Source: Lepidodermella squamata (taxonomy: Eukaryota > Gastrotricha). From it: a stretch of DNA of 64,000 nucleotides. Where the stretch lies: positions 1,364,001-1,428,000 of the forward strand of contig JBLDXI010000015.1 of the NCBI GenBank assembly GCA_047495785.1. Direction: 5' to 3'. The notes below the pieces were generated by a model that was given only the letters and a program-made list of their open reading frames with translations, ran no database searches and was not told where the DNA came from. Every line of letters starts with the position of its first letter. Position 1 is the stretch's first letter. Below, one piece after another: positions 24,501 through 34,184 of this stretch. The position numbers and the translations under genes are program-made.

Positions 24501-26386
24501 TGCTATCAATTTTCCAACTTCCAGAAAATAAAACAGGGAATATACCAGCAATTTTACATGTGTTTGAGGGTATGCCAGTAAAAATTAAAGTAAACCAAGC
24601 TGTGAGTAAAGGTGTATGTAATGGCGCGAGCGGAACAGTAAAATATATTCAATGGGAAAAAGACACTGAGTTCACTCAGGACGGCGTATTTTGGCGTCCT
24701 AGCAAACCACCAATAAATATATTCGTAGACATCGAAGGAAACAATAATTCGTTGAGATTTCCAGGTTTACCGCGATTTTGGCCCGCGAGTGTCATGCCGA
24801 TAAAAAGAGAATCACGGTCAGTGAAGTTAAATCGACACGGTAAAAAGTATACTATAAACAACTTTCCCATACAACCTGCATATGGTGCAACGTGTCACTC
24901 AATCCAAGGCAGCACGCTTGAGTATATTATAATAGCAGACCCACGTCCGTCCAGCATGAAGAAAATAGATGCGCATAGCTTATATTTAGCGCTGTCAAGA
25001 GCAAGAACACGAAAAGGTGTTATTTTGCTAAAAAAATTAACAGACGACGATTACGCATTTTTCACGCCAAAATCGAGCACTCTTAAAGAGGACGAGCGTC
25101 TCATAGGGCTGAGTAATCAATTAGAATTGCTTTTGCAGTCGTATTTTGACAGACAGAAGGACAATAATTCGAATTGGGTGTCTAATTTCGGACGCAAATT
25201 CACTTCTTTCGTTGAGATGATAAATAATAAGAAAACGTTCAACACTACCAGCGACAGCGATGAAGATGACGATGATTGTGATAGTGATGCGTGGAACTAT
25301 GAGGAGGAAATACGACATTACGTTAGCAACATCACAGCAGCGAACACACGTGAAAACGACAGAGAAAATATCAAACGCGCACCTCAAACAAAACAAAACA
25401 TCAGCAACGCTACACCTTTTACGCAGAGTATAAACAATTATGTGCACACATCAGCAGAAAAACACATGCAGCCAGCAAACACGTCCAACTCAGGAATTCG
25501 CAATATCGGAAACACATGTTATATTAATGCGAGTTTGCAAGCATTTGACGTTTGCATTGGTTTCAAAGAATGGCTCCAAGCACATCTAACGTGGTTGAAT
25601 GAGACACAGCATGACGCCCATGTCAGTGATATTTTCAGCAGTCTTTTCACGATACTACAACAAATAAACAATCGACTAGACAATGTGGATGCGGGGCGGT
25701 TCAAAACAGCAATGGGCGTACTGCATCCCAATATATTTCAAAATTTCGAACAACAAGATAGCCGAGAAGTGTTTTTAAAAGTAGTCGAACTTGAAACTCC
25801 GGATCTACTTCATAACTTTGGCATTAGCTTGTGTTACCGCGATTCATGCACTATATGTAACACGCAAACCGAGCGCCTCGAACGTACGTCACTCGTTAAT
25901 TTGCTCCTACCCGAAAACAACAGCCAGTGTACAGTAGAAGAAATAATAAACGAATATTGTCACACTACAATTGTTAAGGAATGCAGCAATTGCAAAGAAA
26001 ACAAGATGCATAATCGGGAAATTTTGTTTCAGGAACCATCTAGCAACGTAGTTTTACATCTCAGCCGTTTTGATCAATATCAACACGTTATTGATCATGA
26101 CAAAGAGAGCTCAAGCAAATCACAACCGGCGTTAATCAATGACCAGAAAAATCTATCGCCTGTCACTTATCCGGATCATATAACGATAGCAAATAAAAAC
26201 TATGATCTCTCAGCAATTATATGTCACCACGGAATAAACGTGACTAGTGGGCATTATACAACATTCGCCCGAAAAACTGGAACAACAACATTTTATCACT
26301 ACAACGATGATAAAGTCAGACAAGCCACAAATTTCCTTGACCAGCGTCGCGAAGTATATATGTTGTATTATACATTACACACATAG
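21491..26386 (+). CDS. Helitron HUH relaxase - PIF1 helicase - ubiquitin-specific protease (frame 3 of 3)
   Basis: 1,631 codons. HUH motif HCH at 40-42 and the two-tyrosine motif YAAKY (Tyr282, Tyr286) mark the rolling-circle nuclease. The PIF1-type helicase has Walker A GSGGCGKS (750-757), Walker B LILDEVSM (Asp831-Glu832), GDWFQLEPVQ (869 on), LTEQHR, YGATCHSIQGSTLE (about 1131-1144) and LYLALSRART (1164 on). After an acidic linker (DSDEDDDDCDSD) comes a complete C19/USP fold: Cys box GNTCYINASLQ with Cys1343, QQDSREVF, two zinc CxxC pairs (CTIC, CSNC), His box GHYTTFA with His1588 and Asn1605/Asp1606. The catalytic triad looks intact. The annotated Met is internal to the Rep domain; the true N-terminus is in the two upstream frames. 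Confidence 0.93.
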   Translation: MEILFAFDLKKKQPKKKPGLLGHVESLYFAPESQARLRIHCHGVAWIVGFPRDRDEFIKLMNDVDFSNTYLKFLNELIKTELPVFWDLPAENAILCNANNCGGYLEPVKVDRMYSHILQKTTPPPIVAQCKNCKKSHTNDEVIDTAIEMKTQDFTPEEIMEISDENINKIRLLPGGFSINKRVRHVQLTKSLRKDQIHGYTHTFTCGKITRKASKKRSLCRFKFPQKLVTETGVDKNTLHLYTRRTLGNAWVNNYCPEIRLIYDFNIDICLVANAAISRAIYAAKYSAKVFYIKDAAYVATLGLSTRIKNENNLDIDVHRVGLKRLIAMSMNESSVMEIGSPLVTHFLLTGKGGYFSDEFASLLLTQGLNMLEDKDLSCIITQNKHGMFERNAAIYDYLYRPKELENMPWYWYVLAYKKVTKKMKSHYRFHPNHPQYESHRILIRAQTVVPRIVGPRFPNRDKLDEHEGDAEKYYRCALLLYKAFRDPKTEFLDENGSSKMAFNNWKKSREIQNKLNYHQQFYFAQEDSANFRKEEDAREKDMAIESEYIINKNYSSGDKIISIDDENLINFYKKSSDCLQRAETMHTDIIDESISSLVNFTLKTNLRQRHEAEYGSDEIQIKKPVTREQLKEVNDKAKINAMTTISESESTETRQIYKNIELPQTQAIILKRITEAITYNRHESVHYTEEIGNKIYPTLAEVSAYFKLNLKQHYVFILFAGRVLIKAFDIQIECLPEIFTKCDPLLVIGSGGCGKSQTIFAIQHFFKMWGLANCVSYEGTTGNSASIIRGETLHSSFSLKPPINDIPNHLKQPSEELINKWRGIHGLILDEVSMQNQKTFGIAIEALYALKETKKTKKWPDIQIMILGDWFQLEPVQSRFLFQPPKEADQFTQMAYEKYMSIKNVIYLTEQHRYINDPVWGEELKNGRRGKWTQVIKDILDGCVIQDLSQLNELVGNAPIVSPDNNTRHMVNMAALQKIATENQDQRVFKIPAIIRGASVADMLSIFQLPENKTGNIPAILHVFEGMPVKIKVNQAVSKGVCNGASGTVKYIQWEKDTEFTQDGVFWRPSKPPINIFVDIEGNNNSLRFPGLPRFWPASVMPIKRESRSVKLNRHGKKYTINNFPIQPAYGATCHSIQGSTLEYIIIADPRPSSMKKIDAHSLYLALSRARTRKGVILLKKLTDDDYAFFTPKSSTLKEDERLIGLSNQLELLLQSYFDRQKDNNSNWVSNFGRKFTSFVEMINNKKTFNTTSDSDEDDDDCDSDAWNYEEEIRHYVSNITAANTRENDRENIKRAPQTKQNISNATPFTQSINNYVHTSAEKHMQPANTSNSGIRNIGNTCYINASLQAFDVCIGFKEWLQAHLTWLNETQHDAHVSDIFSSLFTILQQINNRLDNVDAGRFKTAMGVLHPNIFQNFEQQDSREVFLKVVELETPDLLHNFGISLCYRDSCTICNTQTERLERTSLVNLLLPENNSQCTVEEIINEYCHTTIVKECSNCKENKMHNREILFQEPSSNVVLHLSRFDQYQHVIDHDKESSSKSQPALINDQKNLSPVTYPDHITIANKNYDLSAIICHHGINVTSGHYTTFARKTGTTTFYHYNDDKVRQATNFLDQRREVYMLYYTLHT

Positions 26387-26914
26387 TGTTTTTTCATTTC
26401 CTCTCCTCTCTTTTCAATCACATCATCAGCTTGCAGATAAGAGCCGTAGTCTTGGGCGAAAAACCACACCTATTGTAAGCCGTTGCGCAACGCCGATTTC
26501 GCTTCGCCCCATTGACGCGTGCACACACACCTGGAATGACGTCGTAACCAGACTCGACAAAACGAAGCCAGTAATTAGCGACGAAAAGTGCCATTATAGG
26601 CAACCAGCAACCCCGTCATTAGCGAGAGGTCAGAAGAGCAGTTGTCACTACTAGTCAATAAAAATATAATTAGCAGATAAATCAATCGAGAGCCTCCTTA
26701 ATTTTGTGACTTACCGGCCACTAATATTACTAGCGTCAGCGACCAGGCGATCAGGTCGCTGGGTCAGCCGTTTCTTCTCGCCGCCAATCGATAATTAATT
26801 ACCCGCCGTGGGTGAGAACAGTCAGACACGGACCATTCGTGCACTCTGCGACTAACTGATAAATAGATTTTTCAAAACTAAAGGCTTCGTTTGTTTTTCA
26901 ACTCGTAACTCACC
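26387..26914. other. Spacer between Helitron coding region and RPA-like gene
   Basis: No long frame accepted. CTAGT at 26651 is a possible Helitron 3' end signature, but I see no preceding hairpin. The last part should hold the promoter of the RPA-like gene. Confidence 0.35.
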
Positions 26915-27619
26915 ATGGAGAGACAATCAATTGCAGAACTATGGCAAGGCGACTACAACTTCTACCTGCAAGGCGTGGTGCAGGGAGCCCCGCAGAAGAT
27001 CGCCGACGGTTCGCAAATGGCTGTCGTACTTAACGACCAAACCGGAACTATCCGTGTCGTTATCAAAGGCACAGGACTGCCCCCGCTCTTCAACGGCTGC
27101 TCGATTCGAGTTCAGGAACCGACCATTTCGGTAACTAACTGTTTTATGTTAAACAATCTGTTTCATCTTTCCTTGCATCTCTTCGTACAGGCAGCATCTC
27201 GCTACAGCGAGACAGGCCACAAATACGAGTTGTGGGCTGACGTCACCGACATTGAACACAGCCCGGAATGCACGGCTGCCCACGTTGACGAATACGCTCT
27301 TGTTGACGACGTGGCTCACGTCAACCTCCACGAGAAGGTTGCCGTCAAAGGGCTCATCACTCACGTCTTCCCCAAGAAGCCGAGCGATAACCGTTACCGT
27401 TTCGATATCGCCGGCCGAAACCGCGTCATCCTGGTTGTGGCCTTCGGCGAACGAAGCATGCCGATCGAGGGCACCGTCGTTCAATTCAAAGGGGTGGTGG
27501 GCCACTTCGCTCAGGACCGCCAGATCAACGTTAGCGAACGTAATGCCATCGTCGTGGTCAATGAACCAGCTGACCAGTATCGCCCCCACGGCAACGCTAA
27601 ACGCGCACCGATTGTCTGA
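26915..27619 (+). CDS. RPA-like two-OB-fold single-stranded DNA-binding protein
   Basis: Two exons: 26915-27130 and 27191-27619; 645 bp, 214 aa. ATG lies in CACCATGG, a strong initiation context. OB-fold 1 (about 8-70) has MAVVLNDQTGTIRVVIKG, like the DESGEIR block of RPA1; OB-fold 2 (about 115-205) has LHEKVAVKGLITHVF, VILVVAFGERSMPIEG and TVVQFKGVVGHF. No zinc-binding domain. Family role: binding ssDNA in replication or repair, or ssDNA handling in a transposon, since some Helitrons carry RPA-like genes. Codons are clearly GC-rich compared with the Helitron next door and there is a 60-bp intron, so it may be a host gene or a captured one. AATAAA at about 27820 could end it. Confidence 0.65.
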   Translation: MERQSIAELWQGDYNFYLQGVVQGAPQKIADGSQMAVVLNDQTGTIRVVIKGTGLPPLFNGCSIRVQEPTISVTNCFMLNNLFHLSLHLFVQAASRYSETGHKYELWADVTDIEHSPECTAAHVDEYALVDDVAHVNLHEKVAVKGLITHVFPKKPSDNRYRFDIAGRNRVILVVAFGERSMPIEGTVVQFKGVVGHFAQDRQINVSERNAIVVVNEPADQYRPHGNAKRAPIV

Positions 27620-30363
27620 TCTGCATCACGGCGGGCCACATCTAATCTGAAATGCAACACAGTTTACGACATTTCACTGATTTGACTGAATCCACTCACC
27701 TGTTGACTGTTTTCCTTCTCTGATCATCATCTGAGTTTACTTCTCATCATTTGATTTTCATTTCATCCGATCCTCTGACATATGATTGCATACTACTGCT
27801 GCTCGTTTCATAAAACCTAATAAACACATTTAATCGCAACATTTGTCTTTTTGACATCACACATTAAGAAGAACAATGATAAAAAGGATGATAATGATGA
27901 TAAAACTGGTCAAGATCTAAAAGGTTAGGCCCTAACGGCTCCTTACGGAGTAAGGCCTTTTTAATTATTATCCATTTAAACCATTCGAGGTGATGTTTCC
28001 ACATATTTCTATATCTATATCATTCAGTGACAAAACCCTGAGACTAATATTCTAGTACTCTACCGTCTCAAGGACAGAACCAAAGGTGTCTTACGTCGAA
28101 CAAAACTACGGACGCAAAACGCAACGCGAATACACTAAAAACAAATCGGTACAAACGAACATATATGTTTTTAAAAAGATACGGCGCGAAAACTTTTGAT
28201 TATCTACTAGTATAAATTAAATTTAGTATAAATAGTTTTTATTATTTATTAATATGCTATCATTTGGTCTATTTAATAACCAGATTAGCCGCATGCGAAA
28301 ATAAATTTTCTAACTGATTCCCGGTTACGCAAGAGTCAGCCTTTGCCTCGTTGACGCATCTTTTCTACGTCAGTCATCTCTTACTAGACCTTTTCTATAT
28401 AAAACATCAACATAAACCTCCTTTTTCCGCAAGACAACGCAAGACAAGGGGACCTGCCCATTACGCCACGCTGCAAGCGCAGCGCAGCGGCGTAAGACAA
28501 TTTTATCATCATTTACGAACTGCTTTCAAATCTATTATATCGAGAACATGAAAACATGTTTGTGTCAATCCATGTTTTAAAATGGCAAACGGCATGAGCT
28601 CACATGATCAGGGACCGGGCAGTTTCGCGGTTAAAATCAACTGACGGTGATCAAAAAAAACGAAAAGTTTTCACGCAAAAATTCTACAAAAAAGCACGCA
28701 ATTATTAATGGTATTATTATTGATGGCTTTATTTAAACTAAAATAAAAATAAAAATTAATCGATTATTTTGATAACTTTTTTATGTGACCTTCACTTCCA
28801 AATTTAAAAATATTGGCGCCAAAATTTGCATTGCGGTTTCGCATCCGCCGTGTAGGGGTCGTAGAGTGTAGTCGGTGAGCATTTTCCTGGAAGGGACTGG
28901 TTCATTATTTAGTTTTGGATAATCTTTAATTTTTACGCATCGTGTGATATCTTGAGTTGAATTATCAAGCTTTATGCCTGTGCACTCTTGACCTTACCCG
29001 CTTGCTGCATCTTTTTTCTAATGCCTAGAAAAATCTTCTTTGTTGTCATCATTTTGCTTTCGGGTTGATTTAATTTCTCAGCTTGAATCTTAACTACTGT
29101 AATCTTTTTCGAAGTTCGTTTTGTTCGATTTATCTTAATCTAGTTCCTTTTAAACTTTTCCAACCTTGGTGTAGGGAATGTCTAGGTAGTTCTCGTTTGT
29201 ATTCGGTATTTGGGTAAGGGGTAAGTAGGTATGCTAACTTGCCACACCGGAATCCTGCGAATTTCCTGTTAACATTGGCCTGCCTCCGATAATATCAGCT
29301 GGCTCCGGGGAATTGTTTTGATCACACTTAAATTCAACAGTTGACAGGTGACGAAATTTTTCTTTAGTTCGTGGTTCGTGGTGGGCAATAAATTTGAAGC
29401 TGGAGCATCTTTCTCCATTTACCGTGACCCATACAAAAGCTTGAACTTAATGAATAAAGGTTGGTTTCATTGAGGCTGAGGTCGCGTATTTCTTAACTTG
29501 AGATTCAATTATTTTAAGCTCGATTCTACAATACTTCTTTGGAAAGTAATTTTAGTTTGGTGTGCTAGGGTGCTAGCAGCGAGAAGTCACTTGCACTTTC
29601 CTTGTGCCTTGGTTACAAGTGCTGTACCAGATATCAGTAATTGAACTATTCGTGAATCTTGGATAGTAGATGCTAGTTGATGGTTGACGCCTATTTCGCA
29701 CGTTTTCACATTTATACCGCAGTCCCTTGGCCTCCTTCCTATTTCTCAAGTTCATTTCGTCCTCGCATTGTTCAATACATTCTATTCATTTTCATGTAAT
29801 CTTTGTGCTGCGCTTGACCGGGGTAATTATTCCTAATCAAGTAAATCAATCATTCCATCGCTAGGAGAACAGTGTGCGTCATATTGTTGGTTGTTGGCAA
29901 GTTAATTCTCGTTCGTCATGTACGAATTTTTCTATGCGCATTGTATTTCATGGCAACTTCATAGCTCTGAATTCTTTTTATCATCGGCTGTCGATTGGCT
30001 GGCAAATTAGCTTTCAAGAAACCGTTCGGTATGTACAATGACAAATTCGACGCACTACCTCTGATTACCAACCTCATCGTCTCCTTCTTGGAGTATTAAA
30101 AAATTACCTATGTAGTTGACAGCTGGTTCTCTAAATAAATGTTCTAAAAGTCAAGGCTATCTTGGTGTATCGCAGGTTGTTGATATCTGATTATCCTTAC
30201 CTTTCCTCCAATGCATGCGAACACGGATATGTGAAATGTTTCTGAATCTTTTTACTTTTGTCAACAAAAAGATAAGACTCGTGAAATAACGCTACTTTTC
30301 TCATTCTTATTTTAGTCCGGCGCAAGCTTGCAAAGCTTGAAAAAGCAACTGTAATCTGCAAAA
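27620..30363. other. Long intergenic region
   Basis: About 2.7 kb. It holds the twin hairpins listed separately and otherwise only short frames without domains. No RNA gene recognised. The right end should contain the promoter of the first SHMT gene. Confidence 0.35.
27924..27959. repeat. Two adjacent perfect hairpins
   Basis: GTTAGG-C-CCTAAC (27924-27936) is followed by CCTTAC-GGA-GTAAGG (27941-27955), then the palindrome AAGGCCTT and a T run. Twin hairpins next to a T tract could be a transposon terminus or a replication-stop structure. Confidence 0.5.
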
Positions 30364-33301
30364 ATGTTAAGACGCTCAGCGCAGTGTGTGTTTAGCTCCA
30401 TCATGTCCACTACTTCAGCCAGACTGACCGGCGCTATGAAACCCAAGGTTGTTTACATGCACTTATAATGCGTAATGTAGTATTAGCAGTACCCCTGTTA
30501 TTATTATTATCATTGCTATTAACATTCAACAACCTCGCTATGCTTCCATGATAACAACGCATTTAATTTTGAACGAAATTTCGTTTGGTTTGAATTTTTT
30601 TTCCGCTGTGCTAGAATACAATTTTCGCTCTATCAGCTACAATGCAGAGCAACGGAGAAGCTCACCAGAATGGCGGTTTGCATACAAGGTTAGATTCGAA
30701 ATTTTCGAGAAATTAATTTTTGACCTAGTTAAAAATGACACACAGCTGCAAAACTGGCTCGAGGCCGAAAACTTGGCTCAATTCAAGCGTGGCCGAAATC
30801 GACCCGGAAATGCACGATCTGATTCAGAAGGAGAAAGTTCGCCAACTCGAGGGGCTTGAAATGATCGCCTCGGAAAACTTTGCGAGCTGCGCTGTTCTGG
30901 AAACGCTCGGCTCTTGCCTCATGAACAAGTACTCCGAGGGTCTGCCGGGCCATCGTTATTACGGCGGTAATGAAATTATCGATCAAATCGAAACTCTGTG
31001 CCAGAAACGAGCGCTTCAGGTCTATGGCCTAGACCCGGAACAGTGGGGCGTTAACGTCCAGCCGTATTCTGGGACCCCGGCGAATTTCGAGGTTTACACC
31101 GCGATTCTAGGCCCGCATGGCCGTCTGATGGGCCTGGACCTGCCTGACGGTGGCCATTTGTCGCATGGCTATCAAAGCGCGACGAAGAAAGTCTCGGCGA
31201 CTTCGATGTTTTTCGAGTCGATTGCGTATAAAGTTGACAAGGAGACGGGGTTGTTGGACTACGATAAAATGACGACGATTGCAACGGCTTTTCGGCCTAA
31301 GATTTTGGTTGCGGGCATGAGCTGTTATCCGCGATTTTTCGACTACGCTCGTATGAAGAAGATCGCTGATAGCGTTGATGCGTATTTGATGGCCGATATG
31401 GCGCATATTAGCGGTCTCGTCGCTGGTAAGGTCATTCCAAGCCCGTTCGATCACTGCGATCTTGTTACAACCACAACTCACAAGTAAGTCTATAGGTCTA
31501 TACTTTTTTACGATTGGCTGTTATGGCTAATACGGTGTGTCCCATAAGTAACGCAAGCAAATAAAATACACGGAAAAAGGGTTCTGAAACTCCAAAATGA
31601 GAGACAAAGTCAAATCTCATGGCCAGACAAATTTTTGAAAAATCACGAGAATAGTAATCAAGTATGTCAGTTGTTAATGGGATTAGAAAAGTCCGGAGAA
31701 ATCTGGTCAAACCAGGTAAAATACCAAAAATTACCGAACCAGTTACCATCCGGGTTTTTCCCGGTAAATTTTTGTATTTCTTGGGTTAAATCGAGAATAA
31801 AAAAAAATGATCTCTCGGTAGGTAATTAAAAAACTATAGTTGACGTTTCTAAAATAAGTTGCCAAATTAAAAAATAGTTGCGCAACTTCTGGGAGACGCT
31901 GTATGGTTGAGCTTTAAGAAATATAAATTCTCATTCTCAGCCGTGAGCATAATTTTCTTTCTCGAATTTATGAAATGTTTGCCATTTTGAAATTGAAAAA
32001 CTTAACCAATCCTTTTGCATTGGTTTTATCTCAATTTTAATGTTTTAACAAAATTTATAATTTTTACTAATTATTTTACTTTTTTATTTTACTTTTAGGA
32101 CTCTTCGTGGCCCGCGTGGCGCGTTGATTTTCTTCCGCAAGGGCGTTCGCCGCGTGCTGAAAAACGGCGAGAAGGAGATGTACGACTTTGAGAAGCGCAT
32201 CAACGACGCTGTTTTCCCCGGTCTGCAGGGCGGCCCGCACGAGAATCAAATCGGCGCCTGTGCTGTTGCGCTCAAGGAAGCTATGACCCCGGAATTCCAC
32301 GAATATCAAAAGCAGGTTAGCATCACAATTTATTTTTCAAATTTAACTTCCAATTTTGGCCAGAAAATTATTTAATATTGAATTTTTTTTAACGAAATTG
32401 CTGGCGAGCCGACATTATTTGTCCTAAAAATTGCCAAACCTTGAATTTTTTGTAGATTTTTGGTATCCTGAAGTCGAATATTTTTTTAAATTGTTTTTGC
32501 TCATTTTTTCAGGTCTTGGCCAATGTTCAAGTTATGGTCCGCGAGCTCACAAGCCGTGGTTACAAAGTTGTAACCGGCGGTTCTGACGTGCATCTCGTGC
32601 TCGTTGATTTGCGCCCGATGAAGCTGGACGGCAGCCGCGCCGAGCGCATTCTCGAGCACATCGGCATCGCCGTGAACATGAACACGGTGCCGGGTGACGT
32701 GAGCGCCCTGCGCCCGGGCGGCATCCGCATCGGCTCGCCGGCCTTGACTTCGCGCAATTTTAAAGAGGCCGATTTCACCAAGGTCGTCGACTTCATCCAT
32801 CGAGGTTAGTTGAACTGACATCTCAGATTCTGATTTCGGAAAATTCATATTTTCGCGAAATTTAAAAAAGGCGAAAAATCGCTGAAGTTTCAACGTTTCC
32901 TGCAATTTTGTCTATTTTTGTCAACATTTTCAGTGAAAAGCTGATTGAATCACTATAAAGAGCTAATTTCGATATTGGAAATTTCCATCGATAATTTTAA
33001 TCGAACAAATAATCGATAATTCAAATTTTGAAAAAATTCGGGAATTCTCAAGAAATATTGTTTCCTCAATTAAATTCTGCAATTTTTGAAAACTATATCC
33101 CAGTCAATAATTCCTATTTTTCCGATATTTTCAGGCATTCAGATCTCGCTGGAAATCCATTCCGCAGCGGGCAGTGATAAATTCAAGGATTTCGAGGCGA
33201 AAATTCCCGATTTCAAGCCGAAAATCGACGCGCTGCACGAGGAAGTCAAGAATTTCGCCCGCGGATTCCCGATGCCTGGCTATTTCGACAAGCTGATGTA
33301 A
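30364..33301 (+). CDS. SHMT: Serine hydroxymethyltransferase 1 of tandem pair, probably mitochondrial
   Basis: Five exons: 30364-30447, 30729-31483, 32099-32315, 32513-32804, 33135-33301; 1,515 bp, 504 aa. PLP enzyme converting serine and tetrahydrofolate to glycine and 5,10-methylene-THF. Conserved blocks: [68 protein letters not shown], and VTTTTHK with the PLP Lys280, whose codon is split by an intron. Exon 1 ([21 protein letters not shown]) is basic and Ser-rich, like a mitochondrial presequence; an internal ATG (MSTTSARL) could give a cytosolic form. The exon 1-2 junction is the least certain: the acceptor GACCTAG at 30728 joins in frame. A mariner-like MITE sits in intron 2. The next gene is a duplicate. 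Confidence 0.93.
31531..31903. mobile_element. Tc1/mariner-like MITE in SHMT intron
   Basis: Imperfect terminal inverted repeats of about 27 bp: TACGGTGTGTCCCATAAGT on the left and, inverted, TACAGCGTCTCCCAGAAGT on the right, bounded by TA. No coding capacity. Part of it is repeated in the third NPC1 intron at 54201-54396. Confidence 0.6.
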
Positions 33302-34184
33302 AAATTCGCCGCTGAATAATGACTCTTCCTAATTTTTTTGTGGGTTATTAACATGCCAATTTTTTTTGAGAAATATCGTAATAAATTGGGTCAAAAACTG
33401 CTGATAATTTTTTGTTGTTTCCGAAGACTAACGCATCGCTTTCTTCATCTTCTTTCACTGAAACAGTGCTGATATAATAAATTATGTGAAATTGACGGGC
33501 CTTAATTCGGCTGAATTTTGCGATCAAATGCGAAGGTTTATTGCGTTTGCTGTTTATTATTACTACCATTATTACGTAATAGTCGTAATTTAAAATAATA
33601 AAATCAGGACAAGTTATCACAGTTTTTCGTGCGTGTTTCTACGCGGTCACGTTTTTCCTATACAGTGATATCGGTATCCAGGCATTTTCGGTATTTTTTT
33701 CCTCGCGGGTTTATTTGCCGGCTTTTGTTCAGCTGTCAGCGTCCACTTGCGGCGATTAAACGCAACCGTATCACTTTCATAATTAATACCGGCTAATTAA
33801 TAGCAGTGTCCTGAAACATATTCGGCCAAAATTCCAGGTGCATTATAGCCTGGCCACGCCAATTTTGGCCCTGTTTTTCAGGGCAATAGCTTTTGCACTT
33901 GTTTGTCAACTGTCAACAAGTTAGTAATAAACCGACACGCGCGACCCCGTCTTAAATCGGTCATTAAAATCGCTTTTTGTTATTATTGCGAAAGAAAGCG
34001 AAAGTCGGAACGATGCGCACTAAACATCGAAAATCACGTCAACAGTCGTGGCTGTCCACGTGCTTTCGATATCGCATTACAAAAAAAATCATTTATTGCT
34101 GGGTGCATAGTCTACATATTATAGTAAGACAAAAATCTAATTCGCTGTTTGTCATAGATTTCTAATTATTTTCGACTTGGAAAA
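33302..34184. other. Intergenic between the two SHMT genes
   Basis: About 0.9 kb, no gene or repeat recognised. Contains the 3' end of the first SHMT and the promoter of the second. Confidence 0.4.

Larger units (their letters stand above)
19215..26386 (+). mobile_element. Helitron-type rolling-circle transposon encoding Rep/PIF1 helicase/USP
   Basis: Core region of a Helitron. It carries a DUF6570-like N-terminal region, a Helitron-like N domain, an HUH relaxase with two-Tyr motif, a PIF1-family helicase and a C-terminal ubiquitin-specific protease, all on the plus strand and nearly intronless, unlike the host genes. Base composition is AT-rich with A-ending codons. The coding region is split over three frames by two frameshifts. 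I could not fix the ends: no convincing 5' TC end or 3' hairpin plus CTRR was found, and a pair of hairpins at 27924-27959 is only a candidate. The extent given covers the minisatellite and coding core. Confidence 0.88.

Noticed and set aside
26247-26654. Plus frame overlapping the end of the USP domain
   Set aside because: Out-of-frame shadow of the Helitron coding region.
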